A model generated the notes under the pieces. It did no database searches. It was not told where the DNA came from and saw nothing but the letters and a program-made list of their open reading frames with translations. A program made the position numbers and the translations under genes. Below are positions 1 to 7,164 of a stretch of DNA of 64,000 nt, piece after piece (the first letter of the stretch is position 1; every line of letters starts with the position of its first letter). The stretch comes from M55B112 sp964539395 (GTDB lineage: Bacteria; Bacteroidota; Bacteroidia; Bacteroidales; GCA-2748055): NCBI GenBank assembly GCA_964539395.1, contig CAZIIU010000003.1:1-64000 (forward strand). Reading direction: 5' to 3'.

Positions 1-60
1 TTTATTACAGATATTCATCTATAATTATGTCCGAATCCTTAAGGGGCTAATTCACGAACG

Positions 61-354
61 TTGACAGAATACAAAACTATTAGTCTATATAAAATTGAAG
101 AGGAAGTTTTATATTATTCTAAAGATGGTGGTATATTCGGTTTTAAAAATGCTGGAAACGGTGTTGGATGGAAGCATACTTATGGAAACTACACTATAAC
201 CGTATTTAAATGGCACGGAATTACCCTTTTTGATAGAGATACCTGGAAGTTTAGAAGATTGGTATTATTTATTTCAGGAATTTCTTTATTAGTATTGTTA
301 CCCAGTATATTATTAATTGCCCATAAACTTGTTAGAGGCAGATCGGAAGTGTAG
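61..354 (+). CDS. Small hypothetical protein with one C-terminal membrane segment
   Basis: The frame opens with TTG after in-frame stops at 22 and 40 and encodes 97 residues. The first 65 residues are mixed and aromatic-rich. Residues about 66-88 form one strongly hydrophobic helix followed by a basic tail (HKLVRGRSEV), so a C-terminal membrane anchor is likely. I do not recognise the family. The tail loosely recalls the ends of PepSY-type membrane proteins, which would make it the 3' remnant of a longer gene, but the upstream stops and the weak start leave this open. Confidence 0.35.
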   Translation: MTEYKTISLYKIEEEVLYYSKDGGIFGFKNAGNGVGWKHTYGNYTITVFKWHGITLFDRDTWKFRRLVLFISGISLLVLLPSILLIAHKLVRGRSEV

Positions 355-697
355 GGGACAGTTACAGTCATCAGTTCTATGAGTGTGTGTAGGATTGTGT
401 GCGCACTGAAGATGATTGTGGCATAAAGGGCTATTCTGTTGTTCCACTCGTATAATCCTCCCTTTATTCTCTGCCCAAATACAGGGGAGGTTGAACCGGG
501 TTTCGAGGTTATTTTAGCAGGGTGAATTGTTTGGGGGAGGGTTATTGTTTTTCGCTTTCTGCCTGCCTATTATACCAAAACAAAGAAATTATTGCTAATT
601 TTAGTAACTATTTGACTAAAAGATGGATAAAATACTAATATGTTTGGGTAATATGCAGAGCTCTCCAGATTCATAGTAAGTCGTATATTTGTGTTAG
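355..697. other. Intergenic stretch before the zeta-like gene
   Basis: No coding frame of note is visible. A TATGTTTG motif lies at 639-646 with a TTTG at 611-614, and a second motif, TATATTTG, lies at 684-691. Both resemble the Bacteroidota -7 element. The rest is unremarkable. Confidence 0.4.
684..691 (+). promoter_or_regulatory. TAnnTTTG -7 element before the zeta-like gene
   Basis: TATATTTG matches the Bacteroidota housekeeping -7 consensus. It lies only 6 bases before the ATG at 698, so transcription from it would give a leaderless message. The alternative element at 639-646 would give a normal leader. Confidence 0.35.
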
Positions 698-1273
698 ATG
701 AAAAAACTATACATCATAGCAGGTTGTAACGGAGCAGGAAAAACCACCGCTTCATATACTATTTTACCGGAGATTCTCGACTGCAAAGAATTTGTCAATG
801 CGGATGAAATTGCCAAAGGAATCTCTCCTTTTCAGCCGGAGAAAGCCGGAATTGAAGCAGGCAGGTTGATGCTGAAAAGGATTAAAAAACTGTTAGAGTC
901 AGAAGAAAGTTTTGCCTTTGAAACTACACTTTCAACTAGAAGCTATGTTCAATTAATTGATAGAGCAAAGCAATTAGACTACCAGGTGACATGCTTGTTT
1001 TTCTGGCTCGATTCGGAAGAATTGGCCATTTCAAGAGTGGAAACAAGAGTAAAAGAAGGCGGTCACCATATTCCGGAAGAGGTTATCAGGAGGAGGTATA
1101 AAAGTGGTCTGAAGAATTTTTTCAACTTATTTCTTGCCAAAGTTGACAACTGGCTATACATAAACAATTCAGGAGATAATTACGAAATTATAGCAGAAGG
1201 AGCTTTAAATGAAGAAACTATTAACAATTTTAAACAATGGGAAGAATTAAAAAGGAAATACCATGGGAACTAA
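698..1273 (+). CDS. Zeta-toxin-like P-loop kinase
   Basis: This 191-residue protein begins with a P-loop, GCNGAGKTT, at residues 9-17. It also has NADE at 34-37, the FETTLS strand at 74-79 and a basic RRRY at 131-134. That layout is typical of the zeta toxin / UDP-N-acetylglucosamine kinase-like family, in which the aspartate after the P-loop acts as catalytic base and the arginines contact phosphate. It is cytoplasmic, with no signal peptide. The next gene overlaps it by 11 bases and encodes a 63-residue charged protein, suggesting a toxin-antitoxin-like operon. True epsilon antitoxins are larger and usually precede zeta, so toxicity and partner are inference. It could instead be a housekeeping sugar or nucleotide kinase. 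Confidence 0.75.
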   Translation: MKKLYIIAGCNGAGKTTASYTILPEILDCKEFVNADEIAKGISPFQPEKAGIEAGRLMLKRIKKLLESEESFAFETTLSTRSYVQLIDRAKQLDYQVTCLFFWLDSEELAISRVETRVKEGGHHIPEEVIRRRYKSGLKNFFNLFLAKVDNWLYINNSGDNYEIIAEGALNEETINNFKQWEELKRKYHGN

Positions 1274-1454
1274 AGAACAGTTAAAAGAGGAACGTGACAA
1301 AATAGTCAAAGGACTTGAAGAGACTTATCGAAGGCTTATCGAATACAAAAAGCAAAAGAAAAGTCCGATGATTGTGGTTAGGAACGGAAGAATTGAAGCG
1401 GTTGACCCGAATGAAATACTACCCACTACATTGTATAAACGTAATGCGGGCTGA
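1263..1454 (+). CDS. Small charged protein, possible partner of the zeta-like kinase
   Basis: The ATG lies inside the last codons of the kinase gene (11-base overlap), so translational coupling is likely. The 63-residue product has a Lys/Glu-rich helical first half (about residues 4-34) and a short hydrophobic stretch (MIVVRNGRIEAVDP). There is no recognisable DNA-binding fold. By position it could neutralise or regulate the kinase; this is inferred from gene order only. Confidence 0.6.
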   Translation: MGTKEQLKEERDKIVKGLEETYRRLIEYKKQKKSPMIVVRNGRIEAVDPNEILPTTLYKRNAG

Positions 1455-1586
1455 AAGGCTGAAATTATGCTTTTTTGCTCCAAATAAACTTTGCGGTGGG
1501 CGGACAGTGAACTGCTTCGAAATCCATCACTACGCTTATACTTGACTTTTATGATTAAATTCACTACTACATTAAATATCAAAACC

Positions 1587-3533
1587 ATGAAAAATCTAAA
1601 CTTAAGACTAATACTTATATTAGTTCTAATTGTTAATCTATCCTATGCGCAGGAGCGAAGAGAAGTAGGTAATTTGATACTTGAAGATGTTCCTGAAGTT
1701 CCAGATGAAATTAGGGAACGAATTCAGCAATATCAAAATACCCGTTCTGCTTCTCTTGCTGATTGGCTTCCTGATGGTAGTGGTATTATGATCTCTACCA
1801 GGTTTGGAAACACCAACCAACTTCATACAGTGAATCAACCTGGAGGCTTCAGAAATCAAATTACGTTTTTTGAAGAACCTGTTTCTAATGGCTTTTTCTG
1901 CCCATTAAAAGAATATAATGGGTTTCTTTTTACCAAAGACATTGGAGGGAATGAGTTTTCTCAGATTTATTGGTATGATTTAAAAACCAGAAATTCTGAA
2001 ATGTTAAGTGATGGAGAATCGGTGAATTTTGGAATCAATTGGTCAAACAAAGGAGATCAGTTCGCATTTACATCAACCAGAAGAAACAAGAAAGATTTTG
2101 ATGTATATGTATCCAGTATTGAATCGCCAAAAAAAGCATCGATAAAAATTGACCGGGGAAGCGGATACTGGATAGTAGCAGATTGGTCACCTGATGACAA
2201 TAAACTGATCGTCATTCAATTCTTATCCAGCACAAAGTCCAATTCCTATATTTATGACCTCTCCAAAAGTGAGCTGTTACAAATCAATGACGGTGAGAGC
2301 GAAGCAATATTTTTTGCCTTAGCATGGGACAAAACTGGAGAGAACATATACATACAAACTAATGAGGGTAGAGAGTTTACAACTCTAGCTAAGTATAATG
2401 TTGAGAGAGGTGAATATGATTATCTAACCTCCGAAATTCCTTGGGATGTAGTTGATTTTACCACAAACTCAGAAAATACAAAAGCTGCCTTTACTGTAAA
2501 CGAAAATGGATATAGTCGATTGTACATATTAGATATGGAGTCCGATGAATACAGGGCAGTGGAAGAATTGCCTATTGGGCAAATTTATTCTTTGAATTTC
2601 AATTCAGATGGAGATCAGCTAGGTATGGTTTTAAATACAACTGAAACTCCGGGTGATATTTATACACTTTCCCTAAATTCAAATAAGAGCACCCGTTGGA
2701 CTTTCAGTGAAGTAGGAGGTTTAAATACATCGATATTTCCTAAACCAGAACTCATCACCTATGAGACCTATGATGAAGTAGAAGGTAAAAAGCGAGAGAT
2801 TCCGGCATTTATATACAAACCACAACAAAAATCTGGGAAACTACCAGTAATGATTTCAATTCACGGAGGACCAGAAAGTCAGCATGTGCCTAGCTTTTCT
2901 TCATTTTATGCCTTTTTAGCAAACGAGTTGGGAATTGCGGTAATAGCTCCCAATGTTCGCGGTTCTGATGGTTATGGAAAAACGTATTTGAAATTGGATA
3001 ATGGATTCAATAGAGAGAACTCTGTGAAAGATATTGGAAAACTTATTGACTGGATACAAAATAATGATGACTTTGACAGAGATAGAATTGGAGTAATTGG
3101 AGGTTCCTATGGAGGGTACATGGTTCTATCTTCAATGTTCAACTACAACGATGAGTTAAAATGTGGTATTGATTTAGTTGGTATTAGCAATTTTGTAACA
3201 TTCCTGGAGAACACTGAAGAATACAGGAGGGATTTTAGAAGGGCCGAATATGGAGATGAAAGAGATCCAAAGATGAGAGCGTACCTGGAATCTATTTCAC
3301 CAACCAATCATACTGACAAAATAACGATCCCTCTTTTTGTTATTCAAGGCGCCAACGACCCGAGAGTCCCAGCCTCAGAATCAGAACAAATGGTCAGGTT
3401 AATAAGAGAAAATGGAGGTACTGTATGGTACATGCTGGCAAAAGATGAAGGCCATGGTTTTAGAAAGAAAGAAAATAGAGACAGGATGACAGAAGCCACA
3501 GCACTATTTTTAGAAGAAAACCTTTTGAAGTAA
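1587..3533 (+). CDS. S9 family prolyl oligopeptidase-like serine peptidase, secreted
   Basis: I start the gene at ATG 1587 because it gives a clean signal peptide (Lys start, hydrophobic LILILVLIVNL core, cleavage near SYAQ); the longer frame from 1491 does not. The product is 648 residues. Residues about 50-380 form a WD40/PD40-like beta-propeller and the rest an alpha/beta hydrolase. The likely catalytic triad is Ser507 in GGSYGGY, Asp591 in GANDPRV and His623 in DEGHGF. Family members cleave short peptides, here probably in the periplasm. The gene stands alone, with 132 bases upstream and a run of terminator-like hairpins downstream. Confidence 0.9.
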   Translation: MKNLNLRLILILVLIVNLSYAQERREVGNLILEDVPEVPDEIRERIQQYQNTRSASLADWLPDGSGIMISTRFGNTNQLHTVNQPGGFRNQITFFEEPVSNGFFCPLKEYNGFLFTKDIGGNEFSQIYWYDLKTRNSEMLSDGESVNFGINWSNKGDQFAFTSTRRNKKDFDVYVSSIESPKKASIKIDRGSGYWIVADWSPDDNKLIVIQFLSSTKSNSYIYDLSKSELLQINDGESEAIFFALAWDKTGENIYIQTNEGREFTTLAKYNVERGEYDYLTSEIPWDVVDFTTNSENTKAAFTVNENGYSRLYILDMESDEYRAVEELPIGQIYSLNFNSDGDQLGMVLNTTETPGDIYTLSLNSNKSTRWTFSEVGGLNTSIFPKPELITYETYDEVEGKKREIPAFIYKPQQKSGKLPVMISIHGGPESQHVPSFSSFYAFLANELGIAVIAPNVRGSDGYGKTYLKLDNGFNRENSVKDIGKLIDWIQNNDDFDRDRIGVIGGSYGGYMVLSSMFNYNDELKCGIDLVGISNFVTFLENTEEYRRDFRRAEYGDERDPKMRAYLESISPTNHTDKITIPLFVIQGANDPRVPASESEQMVRLIRENGGTVWYMLAKDEGHGFRKKENRDRMTEATALFLEENLLK

Positions 3534-3624
3534 AGCTCATAATCGAAATGACGGCCGGTGAGCTAAAAGCGTAGGGATATATTTATCAGTCTCAAAATCG
3601 AACACAAAGGTTACCAGCAAACAT

Positions 3625-3657
3625 AAAAAAGGATACAACCCACCCCGAACTGTATCC
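3625..3657 (-). terminator. Rho-independent terminator-like hairpin 1
   Basis: Read on the minus strand, GGATAC and GTATCC pair around a 15-base loop and are followed by six T. No minus-strand gene now lies upstream, so it may be the leftover of a lost transcription unit. A related hairpin follows at 3711. Confidence 0.5.
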
Positions 3658-3710
3658 TCTATTTTTAGCCTCGTTTCTCAAATACTTCAAACTATGTTCA
3701 ACTCAGGCAT

Positions 3711-3744
3711 AAAAAAAAGATACAACCCATGTCGGACTGTATCC
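3711..3744 (-). terminator. Rho-independent terminator-like hairpin 2
   Basis: On the minus strand the stem GATACAGTCC / GGGTTGTATC is followed by eight T. The sequence is clearly related to the hairpin at 3625-3657, which suggests duplication. Confidence 0.55.
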
Positions 3745-3831
3745 TAAAATGTAAACCATAGGTTTTTAAACCTATACTAATCTCAAAATAGTTTCAGATC
3801 ATTTGTGGAGTAAATGTGGGGAAAGTATTTA

Positions 3832-3871
3832 TAAAAACAAACGCAACAAACTACATATTAGTCTGTTGCGT
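3832..3871 (-). terminator. Terminator after the tRNA-Pro remnant
   Basis: ACGCAACA at 3841-3848 pairs with TGTTGCGT at 3864-3871. Read on the minus strand the stem is followed by TTTGTTTTTAT. It lies just beyond the 3' end of the tRNA-Pro remnant, as expected for its original terminator. Confidence 0.6.
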
Positions 3872-3880
3872 TTATACTTG

Positions 3881-3992
3881 GTCGGGGTAGCAGGATTATT
3901 CGCTCGTTCCTCGCTCATGAGCTCGGTTTTCTTCCTCGGTTCGAACCTGCGACCCCCTGCTCCCAAAGCAGGTTACCTTGCCATACATGCTA
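3881..3992 (-). pseudogene. tRNA-Pro(UGG) remnant with an insertion in the T-loop
   Basis: On the minus strand the anticodon arm (CCTGC-TTTGGGA-GCAGG, anticodon UGG) and the 5' half of the T-arm (GCAGG TTCGAA) are intact. About 42 bases (3899-3940) containing the palindrome GCTCATGAGC then interrupt the T-loop before AATCCTGC and the acceptor 3' strand TACCCCGAC resume. The matching 5' acceptor strand (a GTCGGGG-like run) is missing ahead of the D-arm-like sequence, so the gene cannot form a normal tRNA. A terminator directly downstream supports an originally real tRNA gene. Confidence 0.65.
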
Positions 3993-4269
3993 ACAAAAAT
4001 AAGCCTTCGCCCAACCCTGCAAAAGCATTATTTCAAAGCAAAAAGCGATTTTACAGTTCCGGAAAATATTCCAACGATGTGGAATAGTATTTATGCAGCG
4101 ATGCACATTTATTATTACACATTGAAAAGCCTGGTTCCGGCCCTGTACAGGCAAATTTACATCTCAATACGGTACTCGGAATTTTTACACAGGAACTTTC
4201 CCGCAATCATGAAACACTTCCGGATCAATCGCAATAGCGAAATCTAGTACTATTTACTTTTTAAATAAA

Positions 4270-5106
4270 ATGAGTGTGATGAAAACAAAAACGACTCCAA
4301 ACGAAAGAAAAGGCTTGCTCTTCAGGAAAGAAAATGCCATTTCAACACAAGTTCCTGACGCTGTAAGCAGCAAGTATAACAATGGAATGCCCATTCGGGA
4401 CTTCGTGAACTGCACACAGCACCTGTCAGTCTTAAATCAGGGCCTGACGATCCTGAAGGAATACCATGTGAAGTCAAATGAAGACCATCTGAAGTCGAAT
4501 CGTGACTTCGCAAGTGTAAATCATGACCTGAGTGTCTTGAGCCATGACTATACCATCCTGATTCGTGACTTAATGAGGTTAAATGATTCCATTATCAACA
4601 TCAGTCAGGACCTGGAGATCTTAAATGATGACTATATGAACACAATTCGTGACCAAATAAATTCAAACGGAGGCTCCACCAACTCGATTGATGACTTTGA
4701 CAATTCAATCAATGACTTTGATAACCCGATTGATGACTTGAACAAAACGATCGGAGACTTGGGCAGCACGATTAATGTCTTTGATAACCCGATTGATGAC
4801 TTGAACAAAACGATCGAAGACTTGGGCAGCACGATTAATGTCTTTGATAACCCGATTGATGACTTGAACAAAACGATCGAAGACTTGGGCAGCACGATTA
4901 ATGTCTTTGATAACCCGATTGATGACTTGGGCAACTCAATGAATGCCTTTGATAACTCGATGAATGACTTGAACAACCCGATCGAAGACTTTGACAACTC
5001 AATGAATGACTTTGACAACTCAACCGATGACTTAGACAGCCCGGGTGATGGTTTACTGCACACATCTAAACAACGGAAGTATTGCGTAAAGCTTCAATAT
5101 TTTTAA
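4270..5106 (+). CDS. Heptad-repeat (coiled-coil) protein of unknown function
   Basis: The 278-residue product is almost wholly built of seven-residue units from about residue 50 to 265. Units have the form xDLxxLN in the first half and DNPIDDL / NKTIEDL / GSTINVF in the second. Hydrophobic residues are spaced 3-4 apart, as in a long coiled coil, yet the units are very rich in Asn and Asp. At DNA level the second half is a minisatellite: 21-bp units inside three near-identical 63-bp units between about 4726 and 4920. There is no signal peptide or membrane segment. The last residues after DSPGDG are unlike the rest and may arise from a frame change, since the following frame overlaps by 25 bases. 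I do not recognise the family. Confidence 0.65.
   Translation: MSVMKTKTTPNERKGLLFRKENAISTQVPDAVSSKYNNGMPIRDFVNCTQHLSVLNQGLTILKEYHVKSNEDHLKSNRDFASVNHDLSVLSHDYTILIRDLMRLNDSIINISQDLEILNDDYMNTIRDQINSNGGSTNSIDDFDNSINDFDNPIDDLNKTIGDLGSTINVFDNPIDDLNKTIEDLGSTINVFDNPIDDLNKTIEDLGSTINVFDNPIDDLGNSMNAFDNSMNDLNNPIEDFDNSMNDFDNSTDDLDSPGDGLLHTSKQRKYCVKLQYF
4726..4920 (+). repeat. 63-bp tandem repeat, about three copies, within the heptad-repeat gene
   Basis: The unit encoding NPIDDLNKTIxDLGSTINVFD occurs three times with only one or two base differences (GGA versus GAA for G/E). The unit length is a multiple of 21 bp, so copy-number change would keep the frame and simply lengthen or shorten the coil. Confidence 0.85.
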
Positions 5107-5390
5107 TTATTCATTTAAAACTTAAAAAAACGGCAAACACAAAAAGTTTAACAGACCTGGCAAAACTAGAATGGTATCTACTTGCCCTTAACAATGCAAA
5201 AAGTGATCCTAACATGAGTGATCCCCTTCATCAGATTGGTGTTTCTGCGGAAGTGCTCGAAGAAGGAAGGAATCTTCACAACCTTGCCAACAAGGCTTAT
5301 AAGGATGCGTATGCAGCAAAGAAAAAACGCATCGAGGCATATGAGTTCTATTCCAAAAAATCGGAATCATTCATTGAGCAATTCATGTAA
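5082..5390 (+). CDS. Small helical protein, possibly a truncated or frameshifted gene end
   Basis: The frame overlaps the end of the heptad-repeat gene by 25 bases. After a basic, hydrophobic first 25 residues the product (102 residues at most) is helical: DLAKLEWYLLALNNAKSDP, then GVSAEVLEEGRNL and AAKKKRIEAYEFYSK. It loosely recalls the N-terminal part of roughly 200-residue helical proteins of Bacteroidota, so this may be the surviving piece of such a gene, or the natural continuation of the upstream gene after a frameshift near 5090. No function is assigned. Confidence 0.45.
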   Translation: MRKASIFLIIHLKLKKTANTKSLTDLAKLEWYLLALNNAKSDPNMSDPLHQIGVSAEVLEEGRNLHNLANKAYKDAYAAKKKRIEAYEFYSKKSESFIEQFM

Positions 5391-5418
5391 TCCTTTAAAG
5401 TTGAATCAATGAACATAG

Positions 5419-5546
5419 TGGAAAAAACGGTAGCATTGACCACCCGACGCCGGAATTGATATCCTGATGCAGGTATAAATCATTCAAAATGATAAGATGG
5501 TCATTAAAAATCGGCCCATCATGGTCAAATAGTCCGATTTTTCAAA
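5419..5546 (+). repeat. Dispersed repeat 'PGMVK', copy 1
   Basis: The core GATAAGATGG plus CATCATGGTCAAA recurs at 6407-6534 and 8930-8990. In all three copies one frame reads DKM(V/D)I(K)xRPxMVK, so this may be the decayed 3' end of a protein gene copied around the accessory region. This copy has an in-frame stop after MVK. Confidence 0.6.
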
Positions 5547-5592
5547 CTTGTGCCCACAATGGGTTTAGCATTTGTTGGCGGTATGGCCAGTT

Positions 5593-5751
5593 TTAACTGG
5601 CTTTTACCTTTTGTTTCGCCCTCTTACTCGATCCTAATTTGGCTTTTCGTGACCGGATAAATTCGCTTATTGCAGTTTCCTCCTCTTTTGTCAAGGTTGA
5701 TTCTTGGGTACCAATAAAATCAACATCCAATTCTATCTTTTTTGCTTTCAT
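5593..5751 (-). CDS. Small charged protein downstream of the GNAT-like gene
   Basis: The best start is ATG 5751, four bases after the stop of the upstream gene, giving 52 residues (MKAKKIELDVDFIG..., then TKEEETAISEFIRSRKAKLG and a Lys/Ser tail). A start at 5784 would overlap the upstream gene. It has a short beta-like N-terminus and a charged helix. The tight operon with a GNAT-like gene suggests a functional pair. The order acetyltransferase then small protein is unlike classic TacA-TacT, so toxin-antitoxin status is only a hypothesis. Confidence 0.65.
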   Translation of the reverse strand: MKAKKIELDVDFIGTQESTLTKEEETAISEFIRSRKAKLGSSKRAKQKVKAS

Positions 5752-5755
5752 GGTC

Positions 5756-6289
5756 TTAACTAATATTTGTATAATATTTATCAATCAATTGCAGGGCTGC
5801 TTTTGTATCAATTATCATTAACCTCCCACCAAAGTGTAGTGCCCCCAAACTTTCTTTATAATGTTCAATAAGTTGAGTTTTTGAAATAAAGGCAACATTC
5901 CCTTCATGTCCTCTCTGAAAGGATAACTTGCAAGCAAACGCAACTAAATTACCAGGCACACCAGAATATACCTTTGATTTGCCCTTATTAAATGGAGCAC
6001 TTTCAACAAGGTGCATAAGTAGATGATCTGATTTTATTTCAAGGCTTATTAATCCTTGAATGATGGATTGATTATTCACTATAGTCAACTTATAAACATC
6101 CCTTTCTGGATGCTTTAGCTCTATTTTCCAGTCAAATTGCCAACCACTCTTTTTTGTTATTGTCTTTAAATCAGGCTTGGTAATCAAAGAAATATCTGTA
6201 GGAAAACTATCTCCACTAACCACATTCCTTATAGAGTTAGTCAGTTCATCGATCTCAATGTCAATCCCTCTATTTCTCAGGTTTTTCAT
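5756..6289 (-). CDS. GNAT-like acyltransferase, possible toxin-like protein
   Basis: The 177-residue product is cytoplasmic. Its middle (QGLISLEIKSDHLLMHLVESAP) and C-terminal half (GVPGNLVAFACKLSFQRGHEGNVAF, then LIEHYKESLGA and GGRLMIIDT) follow the strand-helix order of the GCN5-related N-acetyltransferase fold. The GVPGNL segment sits where the acetyl-CoA loop is expected. The N-terminal 60 residues are less clear. It is the first gene of a two-gene minus-strand operon with a 52-residue protein. The substrate is unknown. Confidence 0.6.
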   Translation of the reverse strand: MKNLRNRGIDIEIDELTNSIRNVVSGDSFPTDISLITKPDLKTITKKSGWQFDWKIELKHPERDVYKLTIVNNQSIIQGLISLEIKSDHLLMHLVESAPFNKGKSKVYSGVPGNLVAFACKLSFQRGHEGNVAFISKTQLIEHYKESLGALHFGGRLMIIDTKAALQLIDKYYTNIS

Positions 6290-6621
6290 AATTCAAATTT
6301 ACGAAAATCAGACCACTTTTCATAACAAAATTCACGTCATTCAGCAGTCCTCATTCATTACCGCCACCAGCAAAATATAATTAATTGCGGTATCGGTGCG
6401 GATAATTGGATAAAACAGAAGTATTGACCACCCTGTCCCGGAATTGTGATCCTGATGCAAATATCAATCATTCAAAATGATAAGATGGACATCAAAAAAC
6501 GGCCCGGCATGGTTAAGAAGACCAATTCTTCCAGTACATCAAATGAACAAATCGAAATAGATATTATTAAATAAGTTTCAGCCGTAGCGATAGTGTTTCA
6601 AAAAGTGTATCTGGATGGGAT
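6290..6621. other. Gap with dispersed repeat and an attC-arm-like piece
   Basis: No gene is visible. At 6381-6404 a piece (TTAATTGCGGTATCGGTGCGG) resembles the left arm of the palindrome at 8050-8082. It is followed directly by dispersed repeat copy 2 (6407-6534). Confidence 0.5.
6407..6534 (+). repeat. Dispersed repeat 'PGMVK', copy 2
   Basis: This is the longest match to copy 1, sharing TATTGACCACCC, CCTGATGCA and ATCATTCAAAATGATAAGATGG with small changes. The frame reading NDKMDIKKRPGMVKK stays open to about 6574, which hints at a coding ancestry. Confidence 0.6.
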
Positions 6622-6942
6622 TCAAATCCTGTCGATCTTTGCGGCCATAATGAAATCATTTTCTGAGAGTCCGTCGATGGCATGGGTCCAGAGCTCAATC
6701 TCCACGCTGCCGTATGAGACATGCATCACCGGGTGGTGCCCCTCCTCCTCAGCCAGCCGGGCGATCTCATTAACAAAGCTCATGGTGTGTTTGAAATTGA
6801 CAAAGCTGAATTCTCTTGTAATTTTTTTGTTGTCCCTCACGATCCAGCTCCCTACAACAGTGATGTATTCCAGTATCTCCTCTTCTGTGAGCGGCGGAAC
6901 CCCGCCCTCGCAGGGTTTACATTTTCTCTTTTCAAGTTCCAT
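6622..6942 (-). CDS. phhB: 4a-hydroxytetrahydrobiopterin dehydratase (pterin carbinolamine dehydratase)
   Basis: ATG 6942 (MELEKRKCKPCEGG) is preferred over 6999 because it gives the usual family length of about 106 residues. The product has the family signature EEGHHPVMHVSYG, followed by the VEIELWTH strand, which together carry the histidines that dehydrate 4a-hydroxy-tetrahydropterin. The fold is the small alpha/beta DCoH fold, cytoplasmic. No phenylalanine hydroxylase is visible nearby. The gene stands alone on the minus strand between accessory genes. Confidence 0.93.
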   Translation of the reverse strand: MELEKRKCKPCEGGVPPLTEEEILEYITVVGSWIVRDNKKITREFSFVNFKHTMSFVNEIARLAEEEGHHPVMHVSYGSVEIELWTHAIDGLSENDFIMAAKIDRI

Positions 6943-7004
6943 GATATTGGTTTTGATAGTATAACATAAAGGGTTGGGATTTGTTTTTATTTCCCTCAAA
7001 AGTT

Positions 7005-7038
7005 GAGTAGGCTTGGGCTGAAATGCCGTTGCCTACTC
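7005..7038. other. Long hairpin upstream of the pterin dehydratase gene
   Basis: GAGTAGGC at 7005-7012 pairs with GCCTACTC at 7031-7038, extendable to about 12 bp with AGTT/GACT. A second perfect hairpin, TTTGTCGG / CCGACAAA, sits at 7057-7076. Their roles are unknown; the first could end plus-strand transcription. Confidence 0.4.
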
Positions 7039-7117
7039 GACTGTTGTTTTTCACTTTTTGTCGGCCTACCGACAAATACAAAATTATTATCTTTAACTTT
7101 ATTTCCCCTATAAACAA

Positions 7118-7126
7118 GTTACCAGC
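7118..7126 (+). other. Cassette-type 5' core GTTACCAGC
   Basis: This nonamer lies 38 bases before the methyltransferase start and is the exact reverse complement of GCTGGTAAC at 8039-8047, just after that gene. In integron cassettes the bases following the GTT crossover point pair in this way with the start of the same cassette's attC. GTTACCAGCAA also occurs at 3610-3620. Confidence 0.5.
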
Positions 7127-7164
7127 AAGGCCACGAGAAGTGGACAGCATTAATTTTCAATAAT

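Larger units (their letters stand above)
3534..4269. other. Non-coding stretch with tRNA debris and terminators
   Basis: This 736-base gap holds GTTACCAGCAA at 3610-3620 (identical to 7118-7128), three terminator-like hairpins oriented for minus-strand transcripts, and a broken tRNA-Pro. Frames of 89-94 codons through it read across the tRNA remnant and look spurious. Confidence 0.6.

Noticed and set aside
3803..4247. Plus-strand frames of 94 and 89 codons
   Set aside because: They read through the tRNA-Pro remnant and its terminator, with no start signal or family resemblance.
4632..5063. A 143-codon minus-strand frame with repeated SIELSKSF-like units
   Set aside because: It is the antisense shadow of the heptad-repeat gene: the 21-bp periodicity keeps all frames partly open.
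6932..7141. A 72-codon minus-strand frame upstream of the pterin dehydratase
   Set aside because: It spans two hairpins and overlaps the dehydratase start in another frame; no protein-like character.
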